Below, one piece after another: positions 36,314 to 44,301 of a stretch of 64,000 nt of DNA. The number at the start of each line of letters is the position of its first letter. The stretch's first letter is position 1. Source of the stretch: Pseudarthrobacter oxydans (GTDB lineage: Bacteria > Actinomycetota > Actinomycetes > Actinomycetales > Micrococcaceae); assembly GCF_030812335.1 (NCBI RefSeq), contig NZ_JAUSSN010000001.1, forward strand, positions 186,001 through 250,000. The letters run 5' to 3'. Below the pieces are notes generated by a model, which was not told the DNA's origin, searched no databases, and saw nothing but the letters and a program-made list of their open reading frames with translations. The position numbers and the translations under genes are program-made.

Positions 36314-36489
36314 CAGGCCCTTCACCAGGGCGGTCTCCCGGCGGTTCTCAGGGCCAAGACGGTATCCTGAGTGCTGGCGTCCTCCCGTGATGCCCAGTCC
36401 GACCGGAATATTCAGCCCCAAGTAGTAGTTGTGCCATGTGGCCGGCCATCCAGGCGGGTGCATCGACAAAGGAAGAGGTTCACCGTTCA

Positions 36490-37446
36490 GTGAGCAACGC
36501 AGAAAACACCGCGTCCGAAGTACGTGATGTCATCATCGTAGGCTCCGGCCCCGCGGGCTACACCGCCGCGGTGTACACGGCGCGCGCCAACCTGAAGCCG
36601 CTGCTCCTGGCCGGATCGGTCACCGCCGGCGGCGAGCTGATGAACACGACGGACGTCGAGAACTACCCGGGCTTCCCGGATGGAATCATGGGTCCGGACC
36701 TGATGGAAAACTTCGAGAAGCAGGCTGCCAGGTTCGGCACCGAAATCCAGTTCGAGGATGTTACCGAGCTGGAGCTCGACGGCGACATCAAAACCGTGAC
36801 GATCGGCTCAGGGGAGACCTTCCGGGCGCGCTCCATCATCCTGTCGACCGGTTCGGCCTACCGTGAGCTCGGGTTGCCGAACGAGAAGCGCCTTTCCGGA
36901 CACGGTGTCAGCTGGTGTGCAACCTGCGACGGTTTCTTCTTCAAGGGCCAGGACATTGCCGTGATCGGCGGTGGTGACTCCGCCATGGAAGAGGCACTGT
37001 TCCTCACCAAGTTCGCCAACTCCGTCACCGTCGTGCACCGCCGCGACGCACTGCGCGCCTCCAAGATCATGGCCGACCGCGCCCTGGCACACGAGAAAAT
37101 CAGCTTTGTCTGGAACACCGGCGTCGAGGATGTCCTCGGCCAGGACAAGGTCACCGGCCTTAAGCTGAAGAACCTCGTGGACGGCACCGAAACAGAACTC
37201 GCCGTCACGGGCGTCTTTGTGGCGATCGGCAACGATCCGCGCACCGATCTCGTCAAGGGCAAGCTGGACCTGACTCCCGAGGGCACTATTGCTGTTGAAG
37301 GCCGCACCTCGCAGACCAGCATCAAGGGTGTCTTTGCCGCAGGCGACGTCATCGACCCGACCTACCGCCAGGCCATCACGGCTTCGGGGTCCGGCTGTGT
37401 AGCCGCCCTCGACGTCGAGCACTACCTCGCAGACTTCCACGCCTAA
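36490..37446 (+). CDS. trxB: thioredoxin reductase
   Basis: A 318-residue NADPH- and FAD-dependent reductase of thioredoxin. Visible motifs: FAD-binding VGSGPAGYTAAVYTARA at 17-33, the redox pair CATC at 143-146, the NADPH-binding IGGGDSAMEEAL, and C-terminal FAAGDVIDPTYRQA. The GTG at 36490 gives the usual N-terminus VSNAENTASEVRDVIIVG and follows AAGGAAGAGG; an upstream ATG at 36436 would add 18 residues. It is followed by trxA 37 bases downstream, so both are likely co-transcribed. Confidence 0.95.
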   Translation: MSNAENTASEVRDVIIVGSGPAGYTAAVYTARANLKPLLLAGSVTAGGELMNTTDVENYPGFPDGIMGPDLMENFEKQAARFGTEIQFEDVTELELDGDIKTVTIGSGETFRARSIILSTGSAYRELGLPNEKRLSGHGVSWCATCDGFFFKGQDIAVIGGGDSAMEEALFLTKFANSVTVVHRRDALRASKIMADRALAHEKISFVWNTGVEDVLGQDKVTGLKLKNLVDGTETELAVTGVFVAIGNDPRTDLVKGKLDLTPEGTIAVEGRTSQTSIKGVFAAGDVIDPTYRQAITASGSGCVAALDVEHYLADFHA

Positions 37447-37483
37447 TCGGCGCGCAGTATCCAACCGAAGAGAGACAGGGCCA

Positions 37484-37810
37484 ATGAGCAACGCAAAAGA
37501 AGTAACAGACGCTAGTTTCGGCACCGACGTACTGGCTTCTTCCAAGCCGGTCATCGTGGACTTCTGGGCGGAGTGGTGCGGCCCGTGCCGCAAGCTCGGA
37601 CCGATCCTCGACGAGATCTCCGTGGAATACAGCGAGAAGGTGGACGTCGTCAAGGTCAACGTCGACGACAACCCGGCGATCGCAGCCCAGTACGGCATCA
37701 CCTCCATTCCCGCCGTTTACCTGTTCCAAGACGGGGAAGTGAAGGGCACCGTGATCGGGGCGCGCCCCAAGCAGTTCTTCGAAAAGGAATTCGCGGACGT
37801 TTTGTCCTAG
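37484..37810 (+). CDS. trxA: thioredoxin
   Basis: A 108-residue thioredoxin with active site WCGPC at 31-35, preceded by VIVDFWAE and followed by the cis-Pro loop TSIPAVYLFQDGEV. An AGAGAGACAGG leader with weak complementarity to 16S rRNA precedes the ATG. It forms a two-gene operon with trxB and ends before a strong hairpin terminator. Beyond it the chromosome runs into the gene-poor parS region. Confidence 0.96.
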   Translation: MSNAKEVTDASFGTDVLASSKPVIVDFWAEWCGPCRKLGPILDEISVEYSEKVDVVKVNVDDNPAIAAQYGITSIPAVYLFQDGEVKGTVIGARPKQFFEKEFADVLS

Positions 37811-37847
37811 TCCCTTCGGGTCTGTGCTGAGCGCAGACACCGTGCAA

Positions 37848-37890
37848 AAGTGGCCCCACTTCCTGTGACGGGAGTGGGGCCACTTCTTTG
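37848..37890 (+). terminator. trxBA terminator
   Basis: AAGTGGCCCCACT pairs with AGTGGGGCCACTT, extended by a wobble and two more pairs around the loop TGTGAC, followed by CTTTG. This is a strong rho-independent-type structure 37 bases after trxA. Confidence 0.85.
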
Positions 37891-37964
37891 TCACCTGATG
37901 AGATGTCTGGCCCTGTGCGGAGGACCGACTAGTCGCAGGCCAGTACTAAGACATAGAGGCAACA

Positions 37965-37994
37965 AGTAAAACTACTCAAATAGAGTGTTTTACT
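37965..37994. repeat. AT-rich hairpin before the first parS
   Basis: AGTAAAAC pairs with GTTTTACT and ACTC with GAGT around AAATA, with one bulged T. It stands out as AT-rich in a GC-rich region. No U-run follows; it may be an operator or a structural element. Confidence 0.5.
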
Positions 37995-38028
37995 CACTAA
38001 AATTGTGCGGTTCCCGTTTGTCGTGACG

Positions 38029-38058
38029 AGGCTACCCCGCCCGTGACCGGGGTAGCCT
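38029..38058. repeat. 11-bp stem hairpin before the first parS
   Basis: AGGCTACCCCG and CGGGGTAGCCT enclose an 8-base loop, 53 bases before the first parS. It could be a further transcription barrier between trxA and the parS cluster. Confidence 0.55.
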
Positions 38059-38110
38059 AACCCGGTGATACTGAGGAGTAGCGGACGAGGGGCGCCGGGC
38101 AGCCGGCTAC

Positions 38111-38124
38111 GTTTCACGTGAAAC
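38111..38124. other. parS site 1
   Basis: Exact GTTTCACGTGAAAC, the conserved bacterial ParB-binding palindrome. Confidence 0.9.
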
Positions 38125-38201
38125 AAGAGGCGGCGGCGATCGACAAGCCGCCAACATGTTGATGGCGCTCCGGCATGGGGGAGTGAGCGACGGTGACCCT
38201 G

Positions 38202-38215
38202 GTTTCACGTGAAAC
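38202..38215. other. parS site 2
   Basis: Exact GTTTCACGTGAAAC, 91 bp after site 1. Confidence 0.9.
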
Positions 38216-38658
38216 ATCGGCATCGAAGCTGTCGTCAGTTACGCAAACCATAGGCTGTGAAGAAGCCCCCCAGGCCTGATTCTTTCGCCTACACCCACGG
38301 CAATGCCCGGCCCAGCCTTCTGGTACCGGGATACCGGGCCGTGACCCTCCTGGAAAACTGCCCGTAAATGTCCCATCACCACCGCCGCTGGGATGCCGGG
38401 CAGGGGTCAGGCCAAGGTCAGGGTCAGGCCAGATATTTGCCCAAGTGAGACCTTCGCCCGCGGAGGTCTCCAGGTCGCAGGGCAATTCCTCCGAGGCGAC
38501 GCCAATCAACGAGCGTCGGAGTCCGCTAATCGCTATTCAAGCGGAGGCCCACAGGAATAGTGGCGCTCCTATAGTTCGGCACTGGCACCTCACGCTGCCG
38601 CGCCCCTAGGACCCAATTGGCCGGGGCATGAAGGACGCTAGCTCGGTGGCGGCGCAAT

Positions 38659-38672
38659 GTTTCACGTGGAAC
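38659..38672. other. parS site 3 (one mismatch)
   Basis: GTTTCACGTGGAAC differs from consensus at one base. The bases after it (ATCTGCCTCGA) resemble those after site 2 (ATCGGCATCGA), which suggests duplication. Confidence 0.65.
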
Positions 38673-38760
38673 ATCTGCCTCGATGTCGAATGGGCAGTAC
38701 AGATCGGCTCACTGTGAACCCCCGCGGAGGGTCACCTCTAGTGCTAACTGTCCAGGGGTA

Positions 38761-38792
38761 GCTGCGACTGTTTCACGTGAAACAGTCGCAGC
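38761..38792. other. parS site 4 in a 32-bp perfect palindrome
   Basis: The consensus at 38770-38783 is flanked by perfect extensions GCTGCGACT and AGTCGCAGC, giving a 32-bp palindrome. On RNA it would form a strong hairpin. Confidence 0.9.
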
Positions 38793-38870
38793 ACGCCCTG
38801 GTCTCATCTTTCGGCGCCCCGGAACCATTACGGTACTGGAATCTTCCGTGCGCCACAGCAGAGCCTCCGT

Positions 38871-38884
38871 GTTTTACGTGAAAC
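38871..38884. other. parS site 5 (one mismatch)
   Basis: GTTTTACGTGAAAC carries a single C-to-T change and may bind ParB more weakly. Confidence 0.65.
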
Positions 38885-39240
38885 ATACTTGGATCCGACC
38901 CGGCTCAAGCAGCGTTTCGGGGTGCTTAAAGTAATCCCTTCGTTCAAGAACGAGCGTATAGAACTGCGTGGAGAGGCATTATCCGGCTCCTCCGATCCGA
39001 TAATCGACTCTCGTCTAAGCGCAGAACTAGACCCCGAATGACAAAACGGCGGCTGCCGGAGACTATTTGTCGTCGTCGATGACGTTCGAAGAACCACCCG
39101 GGGGCGGCACCAATCGAGAATGACGCCGTCTGGAAACCGGGACTCGTGGACTGCTGCGGGTGCATAAACCGGGAAGTCTCGCGTCGCGATACATACCTGC
39201 ATCCGTATTTGGAGCACCGAATTGGGCACCTCAGTAAGGA

Positions 39241-39254
39241 GTTTCACGTGAAAC
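39241..39254. other. parS site 6
   Basis: Exact GTTTCACGTGAAAC. Confidence 0.9.
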
Positions 39255-40348
39255 ATCATCGGTCCCGCCCATCCGGCGGCACGGTCGGCGAAGGGAGTCC
39301 CGGCTGCAGACCAGCACCTCTCAATCGAACCGGAACCAGCCCTGGAAGCCTCCACGCCGCCGTATCGCATCATCGAGGCACACGTTACGACCTATACCGC
39401 AAACGCTGCGGCACGGACGTCCAGGGCACAGCGGACCGGGCAATCGGCGGACCACCCCTCGTGCCGGGCCTGCTTGATTTTCTTTCCCTTTGCTGTCGGG
39501 AAGCAAAATACCGCTGCCTCTTGTTCGTAGACGTGACACTGCCGCCGGCTCCAAGCCAGGCTCAGGTGTTGTGTCCGAGTTTGGCCGGGACGAAGGCCGA
39601 CAGCAGGCCCGGCCGGGATGCCGTACCTGAGCAGACATATCAGCAAGTCTCGGACCCAGCACCTGTGCCGGCCCCCGAGGCCAGTCGCGATCAAAATGCT
39701 CCCCGGTTCTCACATCAGCGGTTACCCGCAACCCTCTCAACAAGCGGGGAGAGGGGACACACGTACCCAGAGTTCGACACCCTGGTCCACCCAGCAACGG
39801 ACGGTGGTCCCCGTCCCGCATGCTGACCCACACGAGGAGAGAACCAAATTCCATCCAGAGAAGCTGCCCTTGGGGACCACAGCTAACCCGCAGGATTGGA
39901 CGACCCCGGGATATCGGAACGCCTACGCCGGGGGCCCGGCTGTTGTGGACGCTTCCCCTGCCCCGGCACGAAATGCTGCGCCAAGTGATCCCTACGCGGG
40001 ATCCCCGGGGCTCAGAAACGTGCCTTCTGCGACTGGGATCGACCCTACCCCACCGAGGTTCCTTCATGAGGCGACCAGACTCTTTCGTGCGCGTACCGTG
40101 CGATCCTAGCGGCCTGCACGAACAGTCGACTGAAGTCCCAGCAGTCCGGGAGCTCAGCCAGCCGGCGCGTTTGAGCCGTCGTCGGCAATTCCCCAAGGTG
40201 CGGGCAAGCAAGATGAAGGGAGGCCGGGCGGCTGCCCCCGCGTTGCTGGTGCTGAGGCGTAATAGTGGACGCTCCGCCCGCTGCTTGCGTATCGAAACGG
40301 AGTGCCGGGTGTTCGGTGCAGCCAGCCCGAAGGGATCCCCGAGCGCCA

Positions 40349-40394
40349 CTACCCACAGGTTTCTCCACAGATGTTATGCACATAGTTATCCACA
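40349..40394. other. 12-bp-phased DnaA-box array A
   Basis: Four same-orientation nonamers start at 40349 (CTACCCACA), 40361 (TTCTCCACA), 40374 (TTATGCACA) and 40386 (TTATCCACA), spaced 12, 13 and 12 bp. The last is an exact DnaA box; the others are one to two bases off. Confidence 0.7.
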
Positions 40395-40641
40395 GACTGT
40401 GAGGGATTTGTCACAGGGCCGTTCCGCGTTTCTGCAACGCGGCAAGAGGGTGAGTCCATCTCCCGCCTCAAGACACTGGTTCTCCGCGCTGCCAGCAGCT
40501 GAGGAACCACCGCTGCCGATGCCATTCCGTCCTGGAGTAGTCGGGCAAATCCTGCATAAATACGCGAGAAATTAACCGTCAGCGGGGGATTTAGAAAGAA
40601 CGGGCTCGCGTGAATTGGATCACGGTTCGGGAACCGCGATT

Positions 40642-40655
40642 GTTTCACGTGAAAC
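40642..40655. other. parS site 7
   Basis: Exact GTTTCACGTGAAAC between DnaA-box arrays A and B. The preceding 40553-40605 is locally AT-rich. Confidence 0.9.
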
Positions 40656-40749
40656 AGGACAGGCCCCGTCGTCGAAGAGGTGCATCCACCGTTCACTTTG
40701 AGTCCACTAGCCCAGCGGAGGGCAGTTCCCTGGAACAAGCTCGGCCAAC

Positions 40750-40821
40750 TAATCCACAAAGTTATCCACAGCGCTATCCACCGCGATATCCACCGCGATA
40801 TCCACCGGTCTATCCACCGTT
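40750..40821. repeat. 12-bp iteron array of DnaA-box-like repeats (array B)
   Basis: Six consecutive 12-mers carry the nonamers TAATCCACA (40750), TTATCCACA (40762), CTATCCACC (40774), ATATCCACC (40786), ATATCCACC (40798) and CTATCCACC (40810), with exact 12-bp spacing. All point the same way. The second is an exact DnaA box, and the third and later ones differ mainly in the last base. In translation the array gives four-residue repeats (YPPR or IHRD), but no coding signal supports a protein. Confidence 0.8.
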
Positions 40822-41987
40822 CCCCCGCTTGTACGAGACGCCTCATTCGGGCCGGCGCACCCGCCTGGTCACCGCACTGGCATCATCGGCGCCATTGAAG
40901 GAAGCAGTTGAAATCAGCAGGGAATCGCCCACTCAAGCCATACATCCAGCGCTCTTGGTCCAGCGAGGACCGACCCGGTGCCGCCTGCTAGCAGCTTCCC
41001 CGCAGGCGCACCCACAATGGGAGCCTGCAGGAGCCGACCGAGCGTCACTGGCAGACATCCCTCCCGGTACAGATTGTCTTCCGAGGGGGAGCGCGCCGTC
41101 CGGCAGCAAGGACCGAGTCGAAATACGCCCAGTACCAAACGCCAATACCGCTGAAGATCCGAAGTTCCAAAACCCGTGCCCGCTGAGGTCGATGCAGGCG
41201 GATACACCACTCATACCGCGCGGATGGGATCCCGCCTGGGAACCAGACAGCCTCCGGAGAGATTCCGAAGAGTCTCCATCCGAGCCTCCCTTCACACGGG
41301 GACGGCAGCGGCACGCCTCGGGTGCCGAGCCTTCGAAACGGGGCCTACCCTGCGGCTGGCCTGAATGGCCGGTAAGTTCATCAAGGGGCCCGGTCCGATG
41401 AATCCCGCCACTGCATGGGCCCCTGCACGCGTCCCAGCGCCCCAACCAGACCCGCATTGGTTCCGCTCCACGGCGGGGCACCGGGCAGCATCCATACCTC
41501 CCCTGACGGCCGCGGAGCCCTCCCGGACGTTGGCAGAGCGGACAACGGCCGGGGGCATCACCAAGGCGGCCAGGTCTCACTCCTGCGACCACTCTTATTC
41601 CGGCCTACAGCACGACGCTCGCTACCGCTGAAGTCCATGACCGGCATGCAGTGCTGGTGCAGGTGCCCGCCGGCGCTTAGTAGCCAAGTGCATTGGAGTC
41701 CCGTGGGCGGCGGGTCGAAGAATAAATCCCGCGCCAAGGGACATAGAAGTCCAGGGACGCGCGAACATCCCAGGCCCACACAGGCGCTTACGGCTCCGTA
41801 GCGTCCTTCGGGGGAGTCAGAATCCCTCCCCGGACCGTTCCGGCGTAGAAAACCGTCCCCAGCGGTTCTGGCAACCGCTGGGTGGCAGCGTCCACCCTGT
41901 GGCACCTCGTTCGGACCCGACTCACGCGCGTACCAGGGGCGGTAATGCGGCCGAACCCGGATCCTATTGAAAGCCAGATCACCGGAT

Positions 41988-42001
41988 GTTTCACGTGAAA
42001 C
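41988..42001. other. parS site 8
   Basis: Exact GTTTCACGTGAAAC. Confidence 0.9.
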
Positions 42002-42286
42002 CCAACAGCCCACACAATTCGGCACGCTTCCGTTCCATACTCGATATCGACCGCAAAACTCACCTTTACGTGCGAACGTGCGCGTACAGCGTACTGACAG
42101 GCCGGACCATGGCGAGTCTGGTTCCGATCCCGGAACGGCGGATCGTTTCCTGCGGTGACGATCTCCGCCTCAGGCTCCTCCGGCCAGGCTCGGTGATGTG
42201 TTCGCCTATCTGCCCTTCAATGACCTCTCTCTACGGGCCATTCAATGCGTCTTGATCAAATCCCGATAACCCGGCGGTACCATCTT

Positions 42287-42300
42287 GTTTCACGTGAAAC
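42287..42300. other. parS site 9
   Basis: Exact GTTTCACGTGAAAC. Flanks resemble those of site 10 (CCGATGCC and CGGATCCC shortly after, then AACCAGA). Confidence 0.9.
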
Positions 42301-42357
42301 GCTCCGATGCCTGTTCAGTGTTGGCAAACCAGACCAACGCTGACAAAGAGGATCACT

Positions 42358-42510
42358 ATGGAACTTTCTGAGCTCAAAGAAGCGCCCAACCAGGGGATTG
42401 ACGACCAGGTCTGGGCGCTCATACAGTGCCGCACGACGGGCGCGGCAATCGTCGAGACGCATCCTTTGGATCTACAGCCTGCAGTGATGCAGGCAGTTCA
42501 CCTAAAATAG
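42358..42510 (+). CDS. doubtful 50-residue ORF in the parS region
   Basis: MELSELKEAPNQGIDDQ starts 5-8 bases after AAGAGGA, the only reasonable ribosome-binding site in the region. It ends VMQAVHLK and lies between parS sites 9 and 10. Third-position GC is clearly lower than in the flanking genes. The beginning also contains an inverted repeat (AGCGCCCA and TGGGCGCT), so it may instead be structural DNA. No family is recognised. Confidence 0.25.
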   Translation: MELSELKEAPNQGIDDQVWALIQCRTTGAAIVETHPLDLQPAVMQAVHLK

Positions 42511-42703
42511 CCGATGATACCGGCGACAACACCCAGGCGGTGCAAGGACTGAATACCGGGAGACGGTCAATTTATGTGCCAGGAATCGTGACTGGTATAG
42601 CCTCGCGGCCACGCCCCGTGGGGATTCTGGTTCCAGCCCCGGAAAGGCGGACACTCTCCTGGACAGTTCCAGACTGCACCTGCAACCCCGTGAGTACGAC
42701 CTT

Positions 42704-42717
42704 GTTTCACGTGAAAC
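42704..42717. other. parS site 10
   Basis: Exact GTTTCACGTGAAAC, in a partly duplicated context with site 9. Confidence 0.9.
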
Positions 42718-42959
42718 GTACGGATCCCAGTTCCGTGTGGTTAACCAGATGAAGGGTCGAGAACAACAATCAATTTACAGCCCAGGGCTGCAGGTTCTTC
42801 CCACATAAAACGGTCACAACTAGCGCTGCAATCCACCGCCACCAACTACGGTGCAAGGAACCCTTCAAGACTGCCGGGGCGGCTCCTTGGGCACCGTACG
42901 GCATCCGGCCAGTACAAAAAAACGCGCGTGACCGAGCGGATAATGCACAGCCACCAAAA

Positions 42960-42991
42960 AAGGGACCTGTTTCACGTGAAACAGGTCCCTT
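42960..42991 (-). terminator. parS site 11 forming the parAB terminator
   Basis: parS at 42969-42982 is extended to a perfect 32-bp palindrome (AAGGGACCT and AGGTCCCTT arms). On the parB-coding strand it lies 16 bases after the stop codon and is followed by a run of T, so it also has the form of a rho-independent terminator. Confidence 0.8.
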
Positions 42992-43006
42992 CGCCGACGA
43001 TGTGGG

Positions 43007-44233
43007 CTAGCTGGAAGCCCCCGGCGTCAGGACATCCATGATCCGATTGAGGTCCTCCACGCTCGCGAACTCGATACTGACTCGTCCCTTGCGTGCACCG
43101 AGGGAGATCTTGACGTTCGTATCGAGCCGGTCAGAAAGTGAAGAAGCCAGGTAATCCAGGCGCTCGTGCCGCGCCCCGGGGCGCGGAATGTTGTTCTTCG
43201 GTGTCGCCGACGGATTCTGGTAGAGCGTCACGGCCTCTTCGGTCGCGCGGACAGACATGCCTTCAGCGACGATTTTCTGCGCCAGGCGTTCCATGGCGGC
43301 AGCATCCGGGAGTGCCAGGAGCGCGCGGGCGTGTCCGGCAGAGATAACACTGGCGGCCACACGGCGCTGGACCAGCGGCGGAAGCTTGAGCAGACGGAGC
43401 GTATTGGACACCTGGGGGCGTGATCGCCCAATGCGGTCAGCCAGCTGTTCGTGGGTGGTGCCGAAGTCCTCGAGGAGCTGCTGGTACGCGGCGGCCTCTT
43501 CGAGTGGGTTCAGCTGGCTCCGGTGCAGGTTCTCCAGCAGGGCATCGCGGAGGAGGTCGTCGTCGGTCGTATCCCGGACAATGGCGGGGATGGTTTGAAG
43601 GCCCGCGGCCTGCACTGCCCGCCAGCGACGCTCGCCCATGACGAGCTCGTAGGGTTCTCCACCTTCTTCAGTTGAAGTGCGGACTACAATTGGCTGGAGG
43701 ACACCGATCTCACGAACCGAGTGAACCAGCTCCGCCATGTCGTCCTCATCGAAGACTGAGCGCGGCTGCTTGCGGTTGGGGTGGATGTCGGTGACCAGGA
43801 TTTCCGCAAAGCGGACGCCGGGCACCTCCACGAGTTCAACACCCTGATTCTCAGTTGAAGGGTCCGGTTCGTCGACTGCCGGCTTCCGGGCGGCCGGCGC
43901 AGCTGCTGCTGCGGGCGCCTCACCCTTGGCCGCAGATGTCTTCCGGGGCGTTGCCTTCTTGGCCCCGGAAACAGTTTCTTCCTCCGGCCCGTCGGAGGTA
44001 CCCGCCGGTGCCGGCGAGGACGTGGGCACCTGCGGCTTTGCAGTTTCCTCCGTCCCGGGACGTGTGGCCTTTTCTTCCGTAGCCGCTGCCTCGACAGCCG
44101 GTGTCCGCTTTCGAGACTCCGGAAAGAACAGATCCACGGGACGGGACGGCGCTGAACCGTTGCCGGCAGCCGCAGCGGAACTTGGAATGAGTGCCCCAAG
44201 TCCACGGCCGAGGCCGCGTCGCTTATCGCTCAT
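43007..44233 (-). CDS. parB: chromosome-partitioning protein ParB
   Basis: A 408-residue ParB CTPase that loads at parS and spreads to condense the origin. Residues 4-15 ([12 protein letters not shown]) are the ParA-stimulating N-terminus. A long Ala/Glu/Pro-rich linker spans about 40-135. The ParB/Srx domain has GERRWRA at 200-206 and [14 protein letters not shown], the [26 protein letters not shown] lies at 260-282, and a C-terminal dimerisation domain ends the protein. The linker is longer than in Bacillus Spo0J. It follows parA with a 68-bp gap, and the mRNA ends in a hairpin containing parS. Confidence 0.96.
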   Translation of the reverse strand: MSDKRRGLGRGLGALIPSSAAAAGNGSAPSRPVDLFFPESRKRTPAVEAAATEEKATRPGTEETAKPQVPTSSPAPAGTSDGPEEETVSGAKKATPRKTSAAKGEAPAAAAAPAARKPAVDEPDPSTENQGVELVEVPGVRFAEILVTDIHPNRKQPRSVFDEDDMAELVHSVREIGVLQPIVVRTSTEEGGEPYELVMGERRWRAVQAAGLQTIPAIVRDTTDDDLLRDALLENLHRSQLNPLEEAAAYQQLLEDFGTTHEQLADRIGRSRPQVSNTLRLLKLPPLVQRRVAASVISAGHARALLALPDAAAMERLAQKIVAEGMSVRATEEAVTLYQNPSATPKNNIPRPGARHERLDYLASSLSDRLDTNVKISLGARKGRVSIEFASVEDLNRIMDVLTPGASS

Positions 44234-44301
44234 GGATAAATCCCTCCATTGGAAGAGCCTGGCAGCACCGGGCTCTAGCTAGTGCAATTCTCGAAAAGAT
44301 T

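Larger units (their letters stand above)
37891..43006. other. 5.1-kb gene-poor centromere-like region
   Basis: Between the trxA terminator and the parB stop codon I find no convincing protein-coding gene except one doubtful 50-residue ORF. Long frames (for example 39321-40349 and 40610-41401) lack recognisable domains, proper codon usage and ribosome-binding sites. GC content seems lower than in the flanking genes. The region holds eleven parS sites, two 12-bp-phased arrays of DnaA-box-like nonamers, several hairpins and degenerate repeats. Related actinobacteria often have acetyltransferase, aminotransferase or ligase genes here; none is visible. It is probably a chromosome-segregation and DnaA-binding region. 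Transcripts or very small genes cannot be excluded. Confidence 0.7.

Noticed and set aside
39321..40349. 342-residue minus-strand frame in the parS region
   Set aside because: No ribosome-binding site or recognisable domain, Arg/Gly/Pro-rich shadow-like composition, and overlap with several equally long frames on the other strand.
40750..40821. CRISPR-like short tandem repeat
   Set aside because: The 12-bp units are too short, have no spacers, and match DnaA boxes instead.
40610..41401. 263-residue plus-strand frame with YPPR repeats
   Set aside because: The repeats are the translation of the 12-bp DnaA-box array; the rest has no domain and no proper start.
38683..42752. Many frames sharing FHVK or VSRET peptides
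   Set aside because: These peptides are simply parS read in different frames, not a protein family.
37811..43006. Transposon or prophage remnant as explanation of the gene-poor region
   Set aside because: No transposase or integrase fragments, terminal inverted repeats or target duplications were recognised; parS and DnaA-box content explains it better.
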